The notes beneath the pieces were generated by a model, which saw only the letters and a program-made list of their open reading frames with translations, made no database searches and was not told the origin of the DNA. Of a stretch of 64,000 bases of DNA, positions 26,494 through 34,328 are shown in pieces; the first letter of the stretch is position 1; the number at the start of each line of letters is the position of its first letter. The position numbers and the translations under genes are program-made. Source of the stretch: Paenibacillus methanolicus (GTDB taxonomy: Bacteria; Bacillota; Bacilli; Paenibacillales; Paenibacillaceae); NCBI RefSeq assembly GCF_008124765.1, contig NZ_VNHS01000008.1, forward strand, positions 186,001-250,000, written 5' to 3'.

Positions 26494-28470
26494 TTAACGA
26501 CTCGAGGGATCGTCTCCAGGCGTCTCGATTGTTAGTCCAGGAACGTATTTACGCTTCATTTGGTTCCGCGCTTTGCGATTCGCCTTGCTCTCGAACACGA
26601 TATCCATGTCGTAATCATCTCCTGGATACAGCTGATCCGAAGGAATGTAGAGCGATAGACGCTTCCGGTTGAACGTCAGCTTCTGCTTCTGCACTTGCAC
26701 GAGGACCTCGCCTCGTTCGTCCGCCGCGCGGAACACGATCCCCGTTCGCTTCAGCGGATAGATCCATACGCAATCGCCGACCTGAAACGCTCGCTTCGAC
26801 GTTCCTTCGGCTTGGATGCCGTCATCGTTCGTCGCTTGGGCAAGCTTCATTTCTCCGGGTTGACTTCCGCGATCGCGCGACTTTCGTTGCATATTCGCGC
26901 CGACATAAGGTTCGATCGCGGCATTGCTTTCAGGCCTATCGCCTTTCGTTAGCAAAGCCCTCGCCTCCGCCCGCGCGATAACCCGCTCGGGCAATCCGAA
27001 TCGTCTCGCGATCGCGAAGGCGTAGCTGTCGCCGGCCTCTCCGATCTCTAACCGGTAGAGCGGTCGCAGCGTCTGCGGATCGAACGCCATCCTCGCGTTC
27101 TCGCAGCCGTCCGTGCTCGCCGCGAACCGTTTGATTTCGTTAAAATGCGTCGTCGCCGCCACCAAAGATCCCCGGCCGAGCAGCTCTTCCAATACCGCGA
27201 TCGAGAGGGCGATGCCCTCGCCGGGATCCGTGCCTGCCGCGAGCTCATCCAACAGCAGTAGGGAGCGCTCGCCCGCAGCGTCCAGCATTTCTTTGAGATT
27301 CGCCATATGCGCGGAGAACGTGCTCAGCGATTGTTCGATGCTCTGACCGTCACCGACGTCCGCCAGAATATGCGTGAACAATCCAAGCTCGGTCCCCTCG
27401 GCGGCGGGAATGAGCAGTCCATATTGCGTCATGAGGGCGAACAATCCGATCGTCTTCAGCGTGATGGTTTTGCCGCCCGTGTTCGGGCCCGTGATGATGA
27501 GCTGCTTCCAGCCGCGTCCGATCTCGACGTTAAGCGGCATGGACGTTGCGCCGAGCAGCGGGTGCTTCGCCTGCACGAGCTTGATAACCGGCTGCGCGGC
27601 CAGCTTCGGCGCTCGACCGTCCCACGTCCGGGATAGCTTCCCTCTGGCAAAAATAAAGTCGAACGCGGCCATCGCTTCCACGTTCCAGTGCAGCTCGCTC
27701 GCATGCTCTTCCGCCAAATCCGACAGACCGGACAATATGACCGTTCGCTCCCGTTCCTCTTCCGCTTTCCACATTTGCCACTCCGCCTGCAGCTCGGCAA
27801 CGTCCACTGGTTCCACGAACAACGTTTGGCCGCTCGCCGATTCGTCCCAGACCGTCCCCGGCACTTGTTTGCGAAGCTCGCGCTTTACCGGAATGACGTA
27901 ATGCCCGTTGCGTTTACTAACGATCTGCTCTTGCAGCGCGTTCTTGTACTTGCTCATCGTCTGATTCAACCGGCGCTCGATCCGATCCTCGGCCGCGGCC
28001 AAATGTCTCCGGATGTCCGCCAAATAGACGCTTGCTTGATCGGTAATTTGCCCATAACGCAAACAGCGGTCTAATTCGTCCCGGAGATTCGCGCAATCGT
28101 GCATGGAGTCGGCATAGGCGCTTATGGTAGGCGCGATCATTTGCTTCGAATCCATATAACGCCGCATCTGCGCGACGGCCGCGAGCCACGAGGCGAGAAA
28201 CTGCAGCTCCTGCTCGTTATAAATACGACCTTTGCCCAGCAGCTGCATGAAAGGTTCGATCCCTTCCATGGCGGATAGCGGAACGCTCGCGCCGGTCGCA
28301 AGCAGTTGTGCCGCTTCTTTGGTTTCGTTCAGCCAGGCCCGTACCGTGCTTTCGTTCGCGCTCGGGTTATGTTTGGCGACAAGCCGGGCGCCGTGCGGGG
28401 ACACCGTAAAATCCATCAGTTGATTTTTGATTTTGTCGAATTCCAATCGCGTCATGCTCGTTTCGTTCAT
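26494..28470 (-). CDS. MutS2-like ATPase lacking the Smr domain
   Basis: 658 residues of a MutS-family ATPase of the MutS2 branch: N-terminal clamp/lever helices with a coiled-coil-like stretch, SASGQTLFVEPVDVAEL as in MutS2, Walker A GPNTGGKT (about 328-335), STFSAHMANLKEM, Walker B LLLLDELAAGTDPGEG, then a KOW-like segment (GDCVWIYPLKRTGIV). MutS2 is normally ~785 residues and ends in an Smr nuclease domain; here the protein ends about 60 residues after the KOW-like part with a basic tail, so the nuclease is absent. Probably a paralogue in addition to the standard mutS2. ATG 28470 has AGGAGG 9 nt upstream. Confidence 0.85.
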   Translation of the reverse strand: MNETSMTRLEFDKIKNQLMDFTVSPHGARLVAKHNPSANESTVRAWLNETKEAAQLLATGASVPLSAMEGIEPFMQLLGKGRIYNEQELQFLASWLAAVAQMRRYMDSKQMIAPTISAYADSMHDCANLRDELDRCLRYGQITDQASVYLADIRRHLAAAEDRIERRLNQTMSKYKNALQEQIVSKRNGHYVIPVKRELRKQVPGTVWDESASGQTLFVEPVDVAELQAEWQMWKAEEERERTVILSGLSDLAEEHASELHWNVEAMAAFDFIFARGKLSRTWDGRAPKLAAQPVIKLVQAKHPLLGATSMPLNVEIGRGWKQLIITGPNTGGKTITLKTIGLFALMTQYGLLIPAAEGTELGLFTHILADVGDGQSIEQSLSTFSAHMANLKEMLDAAGERSLLLLDELAAGTDPGEGIALSIAVLEELLGRGSLVAATTHFNEIKRFAASTDGCENARMAFDPQTLRPLYRLEIGEAGDSYAFAIARRFGLPERVIARAEARALLTKGDRPESNAAIEPYVGANMQRKSRDRGSQPGEMKLAQATNDDGIQAEGTSKRAFQVGDCVWIYPLKRTGIVFRAADERGEVLVQVQKQKLTFNRKRLSLYIPSDQLYPGDDYDMDIVFESKANRKARNQMKRKYVPGLTIETPGDDPSSR

Positions 28471-28572
28471 CGTAGAAAGCCTCCTGGCGTTCATATTCAT
28501 TTACATGGATCAAGGGGAAGTCGATCTAAAGGGAACCTTGACTTAACCAGATCTCTCGGTTTGCGAGTACGC

Positions 28573-28608
28573 AAAGAGGCCGGGAGCGCATGCGCTCCCG
28601 GCCTCTTA
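28573..28608. terminator. Long GC-rich hairpin upstream of the MutS2-like gene
   Basis: A 15-bp perfect inverted repeat (AGAGGCCGGGAGCGC at 28575, GCGCTCCCGGCCTCT at 28592). The T-run is short (TTT on the minus strand). It acts as a back-up terminator behind the RNA at 28718 or insulates the MutS2-like gene. Between 28609 and 28717 I see no gene. Confidence 0.65.
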
Positions 28609-28717
28609 ATACAACGGCTTGAGGTTGGACATCTATCGAGCATGAAACAGACCGGTGCTGGACGCAAATTCGACCCGATTGCAATCCCTCGCATGTTCTG
28701 CTTCGCTAGACAGTCCA

Positions 28718-28927
28718 AATAAAAAACAGCGTGCTCGAAGAGCACGCTGTTTCAGCCGTTGCAGGCGGAAATCATCATGTTCTTAACTCCTCAACTCGCC
28801 AGCGGATAACACAAAAACAACCTGTCGTGAAAGACAAGAATTCCGTGCTCATTATTCCGCTGTCGAATATGAAATTACGAGTTAAGAACACCAGCAAACA
28901 TTAAAATTTCCCCTTGCCATGTAAGAT
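28718..28927 (-). ncRNA. Candidate structured small RNA (~210 nt) with own promoter and terminator
   Basis: No plausible reading frame fills this stretch, but it has every mark of an RNA gene. A promoter (28934-28963) points into it and a perfect 13-bp hairpin with T-run closes it (28724-28752). Inside, TGTTCTTAACTC (28778) and GAGTTAAGAACA (28879) form a perfect 12-bp closing stem, enclosing CAGCGGA/TCCGCTG (28800 and 28856). The 5' arm of the RNA can alternatively pair with CTCAACTCG at 28790-28798 (9 bp, one G-U), so two folds compete. I cannot match it to a known family; a 6S-like RNA is one alternative, and a cis-acting leader is unlikely because a terminator separates it from the next gene. 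Confidence 0.7.
28724..28752 (-). terminator. Intrinsic terminator of the candidate small RNA
   Basis: AAACAGCGTGCTC and GAGCACGCTGTTT form a perfect 13-bp stem with a 3-nt loop; the minus strand continues TTTTTTATTT. Confidence 0.9.
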
Positions 28928-28933
28928 AATTTC

Positions 28934-28963
28934 ATCATAACCGCAACCACGGTCTTGCGTCAA
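28934..28963 (-). promoter_or_regulatory. Promoter of the candidate small RNA
   Basis: Minus strand TTGACG (28958-28963), 18-nt spacer, TATGAT (28934-28939). Expected start near 28927. It begins 11 nt past the stop of the MBL-fold gene. Confidence 0.75.
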
Positions 28964-28973
28964 GCCATTGATC

Positions 28974-29750
28974 TCACACGTTAACTTGAAGTCCGCTGAA
29001 CGCAAAAGCGATATTCTCCGGCAGCGCGTATTGGCGCCGCAGGTCGATATCATGCGACATATGGGTGAACCATGTCCGTCTCGGCTTCAATTCCTCCAGC
29101 AGCTCCAACGCTTCCTTCACGTCGTATAAAGAACGCGTCTCCATCGGATACGGCTCTTCGTAAAAGCTCGTGCCGAGGACAAGCAGATCCAGTCCAAACA
29201 AAGGCGCGCGCTGTTCGGCTGTTAACGCGATCGAATCCGAGCAGTAAGCCCAAGCCCGACCGTCGGATACATGAGTAAACTTGAACGCGTATGAGTAACC
29301 GTTTTTGCCGTGGTTGACAAGCCAAGTATCGAAATGCCAATCTCCGAACGTCACCATACCTTCGAGCGGCACGAAGCGGACGTTGCGCTCGAGCCATGGA
29401 TAACGGGTGAGAATGTCTCGAATCACATCCGCTCGCGCGTATGCTTCCCCGCGGCGTTCCAGCCAGCGGCAGGCATCTGCCCACTCCGCGAGTCCCGCGA
29501 TATGGTCAAAATGCGCGTGGGTAACTAAGATGCGGTCAATAAAACGAGTTCCCGCCATCTCCATCTGCTCCCGCCAATCCGGCCCGCAGTCGATCAGCAT
29601 CTCGCCGAACGAAGGGTCCGCTATATGCACGAGCGGCCTCCTTCTGCGGTTCACGCCGCCGCTGCGAGCTTCCTCGCACACCCCGCAGGAACAATAAACC
29701 CGGGGCACCCCCATGGAGTCCCCCGTGCCCCAAAAACTAATCGTCGTCAT
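28974..29750 (-). CDS. MBL-fold metallo-hydrolase (PhnP-like)
   Basis: 258 residues with a metallo-beta-lactamase fold. The metal site is THAHFDH (His78, His80, Asp82, His83), with further ligands expected in NHG, YCSDS and THMSHD. An extra CSCGVCEEA cluster (Cys20, 22, 25) resembles the structural zinc site of PhnP-type phosphodiesterases. Cyclic phosphodiester hydrolysis is the family activity; no phosphonate genes adjoin, so the substrate is open. First of a run of minus-strand genes ending with this one (nitrilase-GNAT-GNAT-MBL). Confidence 0.85.
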   Translation of the reverse strand: MTTISFWGTGDSMGVPRVYCSCGVCEEARSGGVNRRRRPLVHIADPSFGEMLIDCGPDWREQMEMAGTRFIDRILVTHAHFDHIAGLAEWADACRWLERRGEAYARADVIRDILTRYPWLERNVRFVPLEGMVTFGDWHFDTWLVNHGKNGYSYAFKFTHVSDGRAWAYCSDSIALTAEQRAPLFGLDLLVLGTSFYEEPYPMETRSLYDVKEALELLEELKPRRTWFTHMSHDIDLRRQYALPENIAFAFSGLQVNV

Positions 29751-29776
29751 GTTTCTCCTCCAAGCTGCCTTGCGTT

Positions 29777-30445
29777 TTAGAGCGGTAGTAGCGGAAGCCG
29801 TTCAACTTCGCCAAGCTTCGCCATCATGGCATGCCATTCATCCGGCTTCGCCGGCAGCGCGCTGTAATAAGTGTTAAGAAACTGCCGGATTAGCGACGTC
29901 GGCAAATCCGCCCGTTCTTCATCGGCGGGCAGGAACGATAGATCAAGACCGCTGACCGCTTCGCCGTTCTCTTCCCAAGACGGATGGACATACGAGAAGT
30001 CGATGCGCTTGTACCCCATGTGAGAGAGCACTTCGCGACGTACGTAGGGGTTCATCGGCGAAAGGCCCGCGAATTTCTCCTCAACCTGCGACGGATTGTA
30101 TATTTCGGCGAACATGCCGATCGGTTCGGTGCCGCTTGCCGCTGCCAGTCTCGCGATATCCCGCTCGCGTCCGCGAAGCAGGAATCGGCCGATGCCAAGC
30201 CCCGCTTTGCCGATGATCGTAAAATCGGTCATCGCCACGCGCATATCCGGATAATACCGGTACTCCGTCGCGCCAACGACCTCCCCTTCATGCACCGCAA
30301 CATAGACATGAATGCTCTCGTCTTGAAGCGGCCCTTCCCACTTGTCGAAAGCAAGCACTTCCTCCGGCGGGAAAATGACCTTCATCAAATTGTGCATGCT
30401 TGCAAAAAGCGGATCATGTATCGACTGAATGCGGATGTACTCCAA
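29777..30445 (-). CDS. GNAT-like acetyltransferase
   Basis: 222 residues resembling the GNAT fold: FASMHNLMKVIFPPEEVL, HVYVAVHEGEVVGATEYRYY (beta strands with the usual VVG), and GKAGLGIGRFLLRGRERDIARLAA, matching the acetyl-CoA-binding segment (Q/R-x-x-G-x-G). The TTG at 30445 is the start: GAGGAGG lies 9 nt upstream, whereas 16 further in-frame codons overlap the preceding gene. 17 nt separate it from that gene, so they are co-transcribed. Acceptor unknown. Confidence 0.75.
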   Translation of the reverse strand: MEYIRIQSIHDPLFASMHNLMKVIFPPEEVLAFDKWEGPLQDESIHVYVAVHEGEVVGATEYRYYPDMRVAMTDFTIIGKAGLGIGRFLLRGRERDIARLAAASGTEPIGMFAEIYNPSQVEEKFAGLSPMNPYVRREVLSHMGYKRIDFSYVHPSWEENGEAVSGLDLSFLPADEERADLPTSLIRQFLNTYYSALPAKPDEWHAMMAKLGEVERLPLLPL

Positions 30446-30462
30446 CTTGGTTGTCCTCCTCG

Positions 30463-31131
30463 TTACGCTTGATTGAAAAACGGGTTGCGCCATTCCATGA
30501 GCGTACCGTAGTTAAGCGACTCTTCGTCCTCGAGATACTGCGCCATCACGCCGACCGGCAGCCGGCCGCAGCGAAGCAGGAACGATAGGACCGGGTCGCG
30601 CCGCTTCCCGGCAACGACATCCGTCACGTACTGCTCCGGCGTGGCCTCGCCTGCGGCAAGACTATACCCCGGCATACGTCCGCCGCCCAGCAGCCGTCGA
30701 AGCCGGAGATGTACGACGACTTCATACATCGTCTGCATGAGCCATTTGCCGATCCCGTACTTGCGGAAGGCCGGAATGACGCACACATCCACCACGTACA
30801 GCGTATCGCCATGAGGCGAATGGTTGCGGATATAACCGTCGTCCGTGATCGACGACCATGTATGGCTGCCGGCTAGCTGCTCGTCGTCCACGATCAAGGC
30901 CGTCATCGAGCCGATCAGCTGCCCATTCGCCTCCACGCACAGCGCCCCTTCCGGAAACCGCGACACATGCTCCTTTAGCTGCTGTTCGTTCCACCATAGT
31001 TCGGACGGGAACGGCGGCGGGAAGCTTTGACGCTGAATATCGATCATGCCTTCAAAGTCAAGCGGCCCGTAATTCCGAATGATGACCTTCTTCGGGATGC
31101 CCTCCGCGTATACAATTAGCTCCTTGCGCAA
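30463..31131 (-). CDS. GNAT acetyltransferase, YhcX N-terminal-domain-like
   Basis: 222 residues with a GNAT core: IIRNYGPLDFEGMIDIQRQSFPPPFPSELWW at the start, FPEGALCVEANGQLIGSMTALIV, and the acetyl-CoA motif VIPAFRKYGIGKWLMQTMYE. This matches the N-terminal half of Bacillus YhcX-type fusion proteins, in which it is joined to a carbon-nitrogen hydrolase; here the hydrolase is the separate gene just upstream. TTG 31131 is the start, with GGGAGTGA overlapping the stop of the hydrolase gene, indicating translational coupling. Confidence 0.82.
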   Translation of the reverse strand: MRKELIVYAEGIPKKVIIRNYGPLDFEGMIDIQRQSFPPPFPSELWWNEQQLKEHVSRFPEGALCVEANGQLIGSMTALIVDDEQLAGSHTWSSITDDGYIRNHSPHGDTLYVVDVCVIPAFRKYGIGKWLMQTMYEVVVHLRLRRLLGGGRMPGYSLAAGEATPEQYVTDVVAGKRRDPVLSFLLRCGRLPVGVMAQYLEDEESLNYGTLMEWRNPFFNQA

Positions 31132-31138
31132 GAGAGGA

Positions 31139-31999
31139 TCACTCCCAGTCCGGATACAGATCGGTCCTGCGGTCGCGCCACGTCGTCACCGAGCCGGCCG
31201 CGCGAACGTCCGCCAGCAGCGTAAGGTCCAGGTCCGCGACGACGAGCATGTCGTCGTTCATGACGCCCTCGGCCAAGATGCCGGCTGGCGGGAACGGGAT
31301 GTCGTTCGGCGAGATGATTGCCGCCTGCCCATAATTCGCGCGCATCAAGTCTACCTTGCGCAGCGAGCCAACCGTGCCGGTCGTGACGATGTAGACCTGG
31401 TTCTCGACCGCTCGCGCATGACAGCAATAACGAACGCGATGGAAGCCGTGGCGATCATCCGTGCAGGACGGACAGAAGATGACGTCCGCGCCTTGCGCGC
31501 GCGCCATCCGCACGATCTCCGGGAACTCGATGTCGTAGCAGGTCAGCATCGCGATGGTGCCGAACGGCGTGTCGAAGACGCGAAGGGCATCGCCGGGCGC
31601 CATGTCCCACCCTTCCACCTCGGTCGGCGTCAAATGCAGCTTCGGCTGCACCTCCACGCGGCCGTCCGGATAGAAAAGATGCGCGGCGTTCTGTCGCTTG
31701 TCTTCCGCCACCTCGATCACATGCGTGCCGCCGATAATGTGCATCCGGTACTCGGCCGCGAGACCTTTGAATAGCTCGATATACTGCTGCGTAAACTCGG
31801 GCAGACGATCGATCGTGAGCGCCTCGCCGGTTTCGTCGCCGATGGAAAGCAGCTGGGTCGTCATAAATTCCGGGAAGAGCACGAAATCCGCGCCGTATTC
31901 GGATGCGTTGCGGATGTAATGCTTCACCTGATGCGCAAATTGCTGGAAACTATCGATATCTTCCAGTTTGTATTGTACCGCGGCGACTCTATATTTCAT
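31139..31999 (-). CDS. Carbon-nitrogen hydrolase (nitrilase superfamily)
   Basis: 286 residues with the complete catalytic triad: Glu44 in LFPEFMTTQ, Lys120 in QPKLHLTPTE and Cys154 in LTCYDIEFPE. The enzyme should cleave an amide or nitrile; it corresponds to the C-terminal half of YhcX-type GNAT/amidohydrolase fusions. Substrate unknown. It heads a tight operon with two GNAT genes (7 nt to the next start). Confidence 0.9.
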   Translation of the reverse strand: MKYRVAAVQYKLEDIDSFQQFAHQVKHYIRNASEYGADFVLFPEFMTTQLLSIGDETGEALTIDRLPEFTQQYIELFKGLAAEYRMHIIGGTHVIEVAEDKRQNAAHLFYPDGRVEVQPKLHLTPTEVEGWDMAPGDALRVFDTPFGTIAMLTCYDIEFPEIVRMARAQGADVIFCPSCTDDRHGFHRVRYCCHARAVENQVYIVTTGTVGSLRKVDLMRANYGQAAIISPNDIPFPPAGILAEGVMNDDMLVVADLDLTLLADVRAAGSVTTWRDRRTDLYPDWE

Positions 32000-32059
32000 G
32001 GTCCATCGCTCCTCGTCCTCGAAAAATGGGTCCCGGACCTGGCCAAGTCCGGGCGATGT

Positions 32060-33415
32060 TTATTTCTTATGCGGCAGCACGACGGTGATGGTCGTTCCTT
32101 TGTCCGGTTTGCTGAAGACGTCGATCTGCCCTTCGTGCAAATCCACGATCCGCTTGGCGATCGACAGCCCCAAGCCTACGCCGCCGGTCGAGCGGCTGCG
32201 GGCGCCGTCGACTCGGAAGAAACGTTCGAATAAGTGCGGCATGTCGTGCTCCGGGATCCCGATCCCTTTGTCGGCGACCGACAGACGAACCGTTCCTTTG
32301 GTCACGCTAATAATGATGTCGATCGGCTCTTTGCTGTACTTGATGGCGTTATCGAGCAGGATGACGAGCAGCTGGCGAATCTTGTCCTTGTCCGCCATCA
32401 TCTTGACGTCCGTCTTCGGCGTATGCACGCGGATCATCCGCTGGAAGGTCGCGTGCAGCATGTCCGCCGTCTCGTCGGCCAAATGAACAAGGTCGAACGA
32501 CTCCAGCTTCAGCCAGTCCTCCTGCTCGGCCTCGGCTAGCATCAACATCGATTTGGTCAAATTCTGCAGCCGCTGCGATTCCTTGGCGATGGCCTCGACC
32601 GCTTCGTCCCGCACGTTCTGATCATCGCGTCCCCATCGCTTGAGCATGTTCGCATAGCTGGAAATGACCGTCAGCGGCGTCTTCAGCTCGTGCGAGGCGT
32701 CGGCCACGAACTGCCGCTGCCTGGCGAACGTGCGGTCGAGCTTCTCGATCATTTGGTTGAACGCCCTGGCCAGCTGCTCCAACTCGGCCGATTGCTCCTT
32801 GCTGCCCAGCTCGATTTTGCGAAGCTTGCCGCTTCGGTCGATCTCGCGCATCGTCTGTACCATATGCTGGATCGGGGAGGTCAGCCTCGATGTGAACCAA
32901 TACGTCCCGATGACGGCGAATAGAATCGCGCCTACGCTCGTGATGGTCAGCGCGATGACGAGCACCTTCAAATAGCTGTCGAGCATGCTCAGCTTCCGGT
33001 GAAGCTCCAGCACGCCGATGACCTGCTGCCCCTCGTATAACGGCACCTTCATGTAGATGACGCGCTTGCCGTCGATGTACAGCATTCCGGTATCGTACTT
33101 CGTGCTGAACGCCGTCTTGAGGGCGAGCAGCTCCTTGTCCGACCCTTGCGAGTTTACGACCTTCCCATCCGGGGTGATGATGCGGATCAGCTCGTTGACG
33201 TTGTAATAATCGCGGAGCAGATCCGTCGCCGTCAAGCCGGCGAGATGGTCGATTCTGGGGTCCTCGAGCAGGATGTTCACCTTGTTCGTCAGCAGCTGTT
33301 CTTCGCTGCGGATCGTGATTTTGATGACGAACAGATAGACGAAAATATTAAATAGAATCAGAATGAAAATGAGCCAAAAAATCGTAAAAAACGTAAATCT
33401 GCGGCGAAGCGTCAT
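32060..33415 (-). CDS. Sensor histidine kinase (YkoH-like)
   Basis: 451 residues: transmembrane helix 1 (about 9-31), an extracytoplasmic sensor region (~32-148), helix 2 (about 149-173), HAMP, then HisKA with phosphoacceptor His242 in DASHELKTPL, and HATPase with LLDNAIKYS, DKGIGIPE and GVGLGLSI. The start ATG overlaps the stop of the response-regulator gene by 4 nt, so the two are co-translated. The sensor region has no recognised ligand-binding motif; the signal is unknown. Confidence 0.93.
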   Translation of the reverse strand: MTLRRRFTFFTIFWLIFILILFNIFVYLFVIKITIRSEEQLLTNKVNILLEDPRIDHLAGLTATDLLRDYYNVNELIRIITPDGKVVNSQGSDKELLALKTAFSTKYDTGMLYIDGKRVIYMKVPLYEGQQVIGVLELHRKLSMLDSYLKVLVIALTITSVGAILFAVIGTYWFTSRLTSPIQHMVQTMREIDRSGKLRKIELGSKEQSAELEQLARAFNQMIEKLDRTFARQRQFVADASHELKTPLTVISSYANMLKRWGRDDQNVRDEAVEAIAKESQRLQNLTKSMLMLAEAEQEDWLKLESFDLVHLADETADMLHATFQRMIRVHTPKTDVKMMADKDKIRQLLVILLDNAIKYSKEPIDIIISVTKGTVRLSVADKGIGIPEHDMPHLFERFFRVDGARSRSTGGVGLGLSIAKRIVDLHEGQIDVFSKPDKGTTITVVLPHKK

Positions 33416-34110
33416 GCGTCCGGCTCCTTCAGCATGTAGCCGACTCCGCGCACGGTGTGAATCAGCTTATGCCGATACCCTTTGTCGATTTTCTGCCGTA
33501 AGTAACGGATGTACACGTCGACCAAGTTCGTCTCGCCGATGAAATCGTATCCCCACACTTCCGACAAAATATCTTCGCGGGACTTCTCCTCGTTCTTGTG
33601 CTCCGCCAAAAACACGAGCAGCTCGAACTCGCGCGGCGTCAGCTCGATCGGCGTATCTTTGCGCATGACCTTGCGGGTACGCAGCTCGATGGAGAGATCG
33701 GCCGTCTTGAGCACGTCCGGGCTCTCGGTCTCGCGCGGCTGTTGACCGAAAATACGGAGCAGGTTGCGCACGCGGGCGAGCAGCTCCTCCATGGCGAACG
33801 GCTTCGTAATATAGTCGTTGGCGCCGTGCTCGAATCCGCTGACTTTGTCCGGGATCGTATCGCGTGCGGTCAGCAGAATGACCGGAATCGGGTTCCCCCC
33901 TTGGCGAAGCCGCCGCAGCACCTCGATACCGTTCAATTCCGGAAGCATCACGTCGAGCAGGACGAGATCCCATTCGCCGGAAGACGCCTGTTCGAACCCG
34001 CTGCGTCCATCGGCCGCCCGGCCGACGCTGTATCCTTCATGCTCCAGTTCCAATTGCAAAATACGGGCAATGCCATCCTCATCTTCGATGACCAATATAC
34101 GTTCATTCAT
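33412..34110 (-). CDS. OmpR-family response regulator (YkoG-like)
   Basis: 232 residues: receiver domain with Asp10/Asp12 (VIEDEDG), phosphoacceptor Asp53 (LLDVMLPELNG), LLTARD and Lys in YITKPF, followed by a winged-helix DNA-binding domain (LTPREFELLVFLAEHKNE, DVYIRYLRQKID, IHTVRGVGYML). ATG 34110 is preferred because AGGTGG lies 8 nt upstream; a GTG four codons earlier overlaps that site. Cognate kinase follows directly. Confidence 0.94.
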   Translation of the reverse strand: MNERILVIEDEDGIARILQLELEHEGYSVGRAADGRSGFEQASSGEWDLVLLDVMLPELNGIEVLRRLRQGGNPIPVILLTARDTIPDKVSGFEHGANDYITKPFAMEELLARVRNLLRIFGQQPRETESPDVLKTADLSIELRTRKVMRKDTPIELTPREFELLVFLAEHKNEEKSREDILSEVWGYDFIGETNLVDVYIRYLRQKIDKGYRHKLIHTVRGVGYMLKEPDA

Positions 34111-34261
34111 CTGGTTGTCCACCTACTTGTACTAGACTCGCCCACCTTTATCCTCTTCATGATAAAGAAGCGAGCGACTGTTTTCAAGGCTTGGACGAAG
34201 ACGGGCGGCGGAAGATCCGCGTCGCTTGCGTCTTCGTCTCTCTCCACACACCAAGAAACTA

Positions 34262-34276
34262 GCCTAAATTAGGCTG
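34262..34276. repeat. Short inverted repeat upstream of the two-component operon
   Basis: AGCCTAA and TTAGGCT around a single A, about 150 nt before the response-regulator start. Possible operator; function unknown. Confidence 0.35.
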
Positions 34277-34328
34277 TCCTCCCGCTAAATAGGAGAAAAT
34301 TGGATGCTGTTGTTGCAGCCATATTGTA

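Noticed and set aside
30463-31999. A frameshift splitting a YhcX fusion protein
   Set aside because: The domain order is opposite to YhcX and each gene has its own start codon and ribosome binding site.
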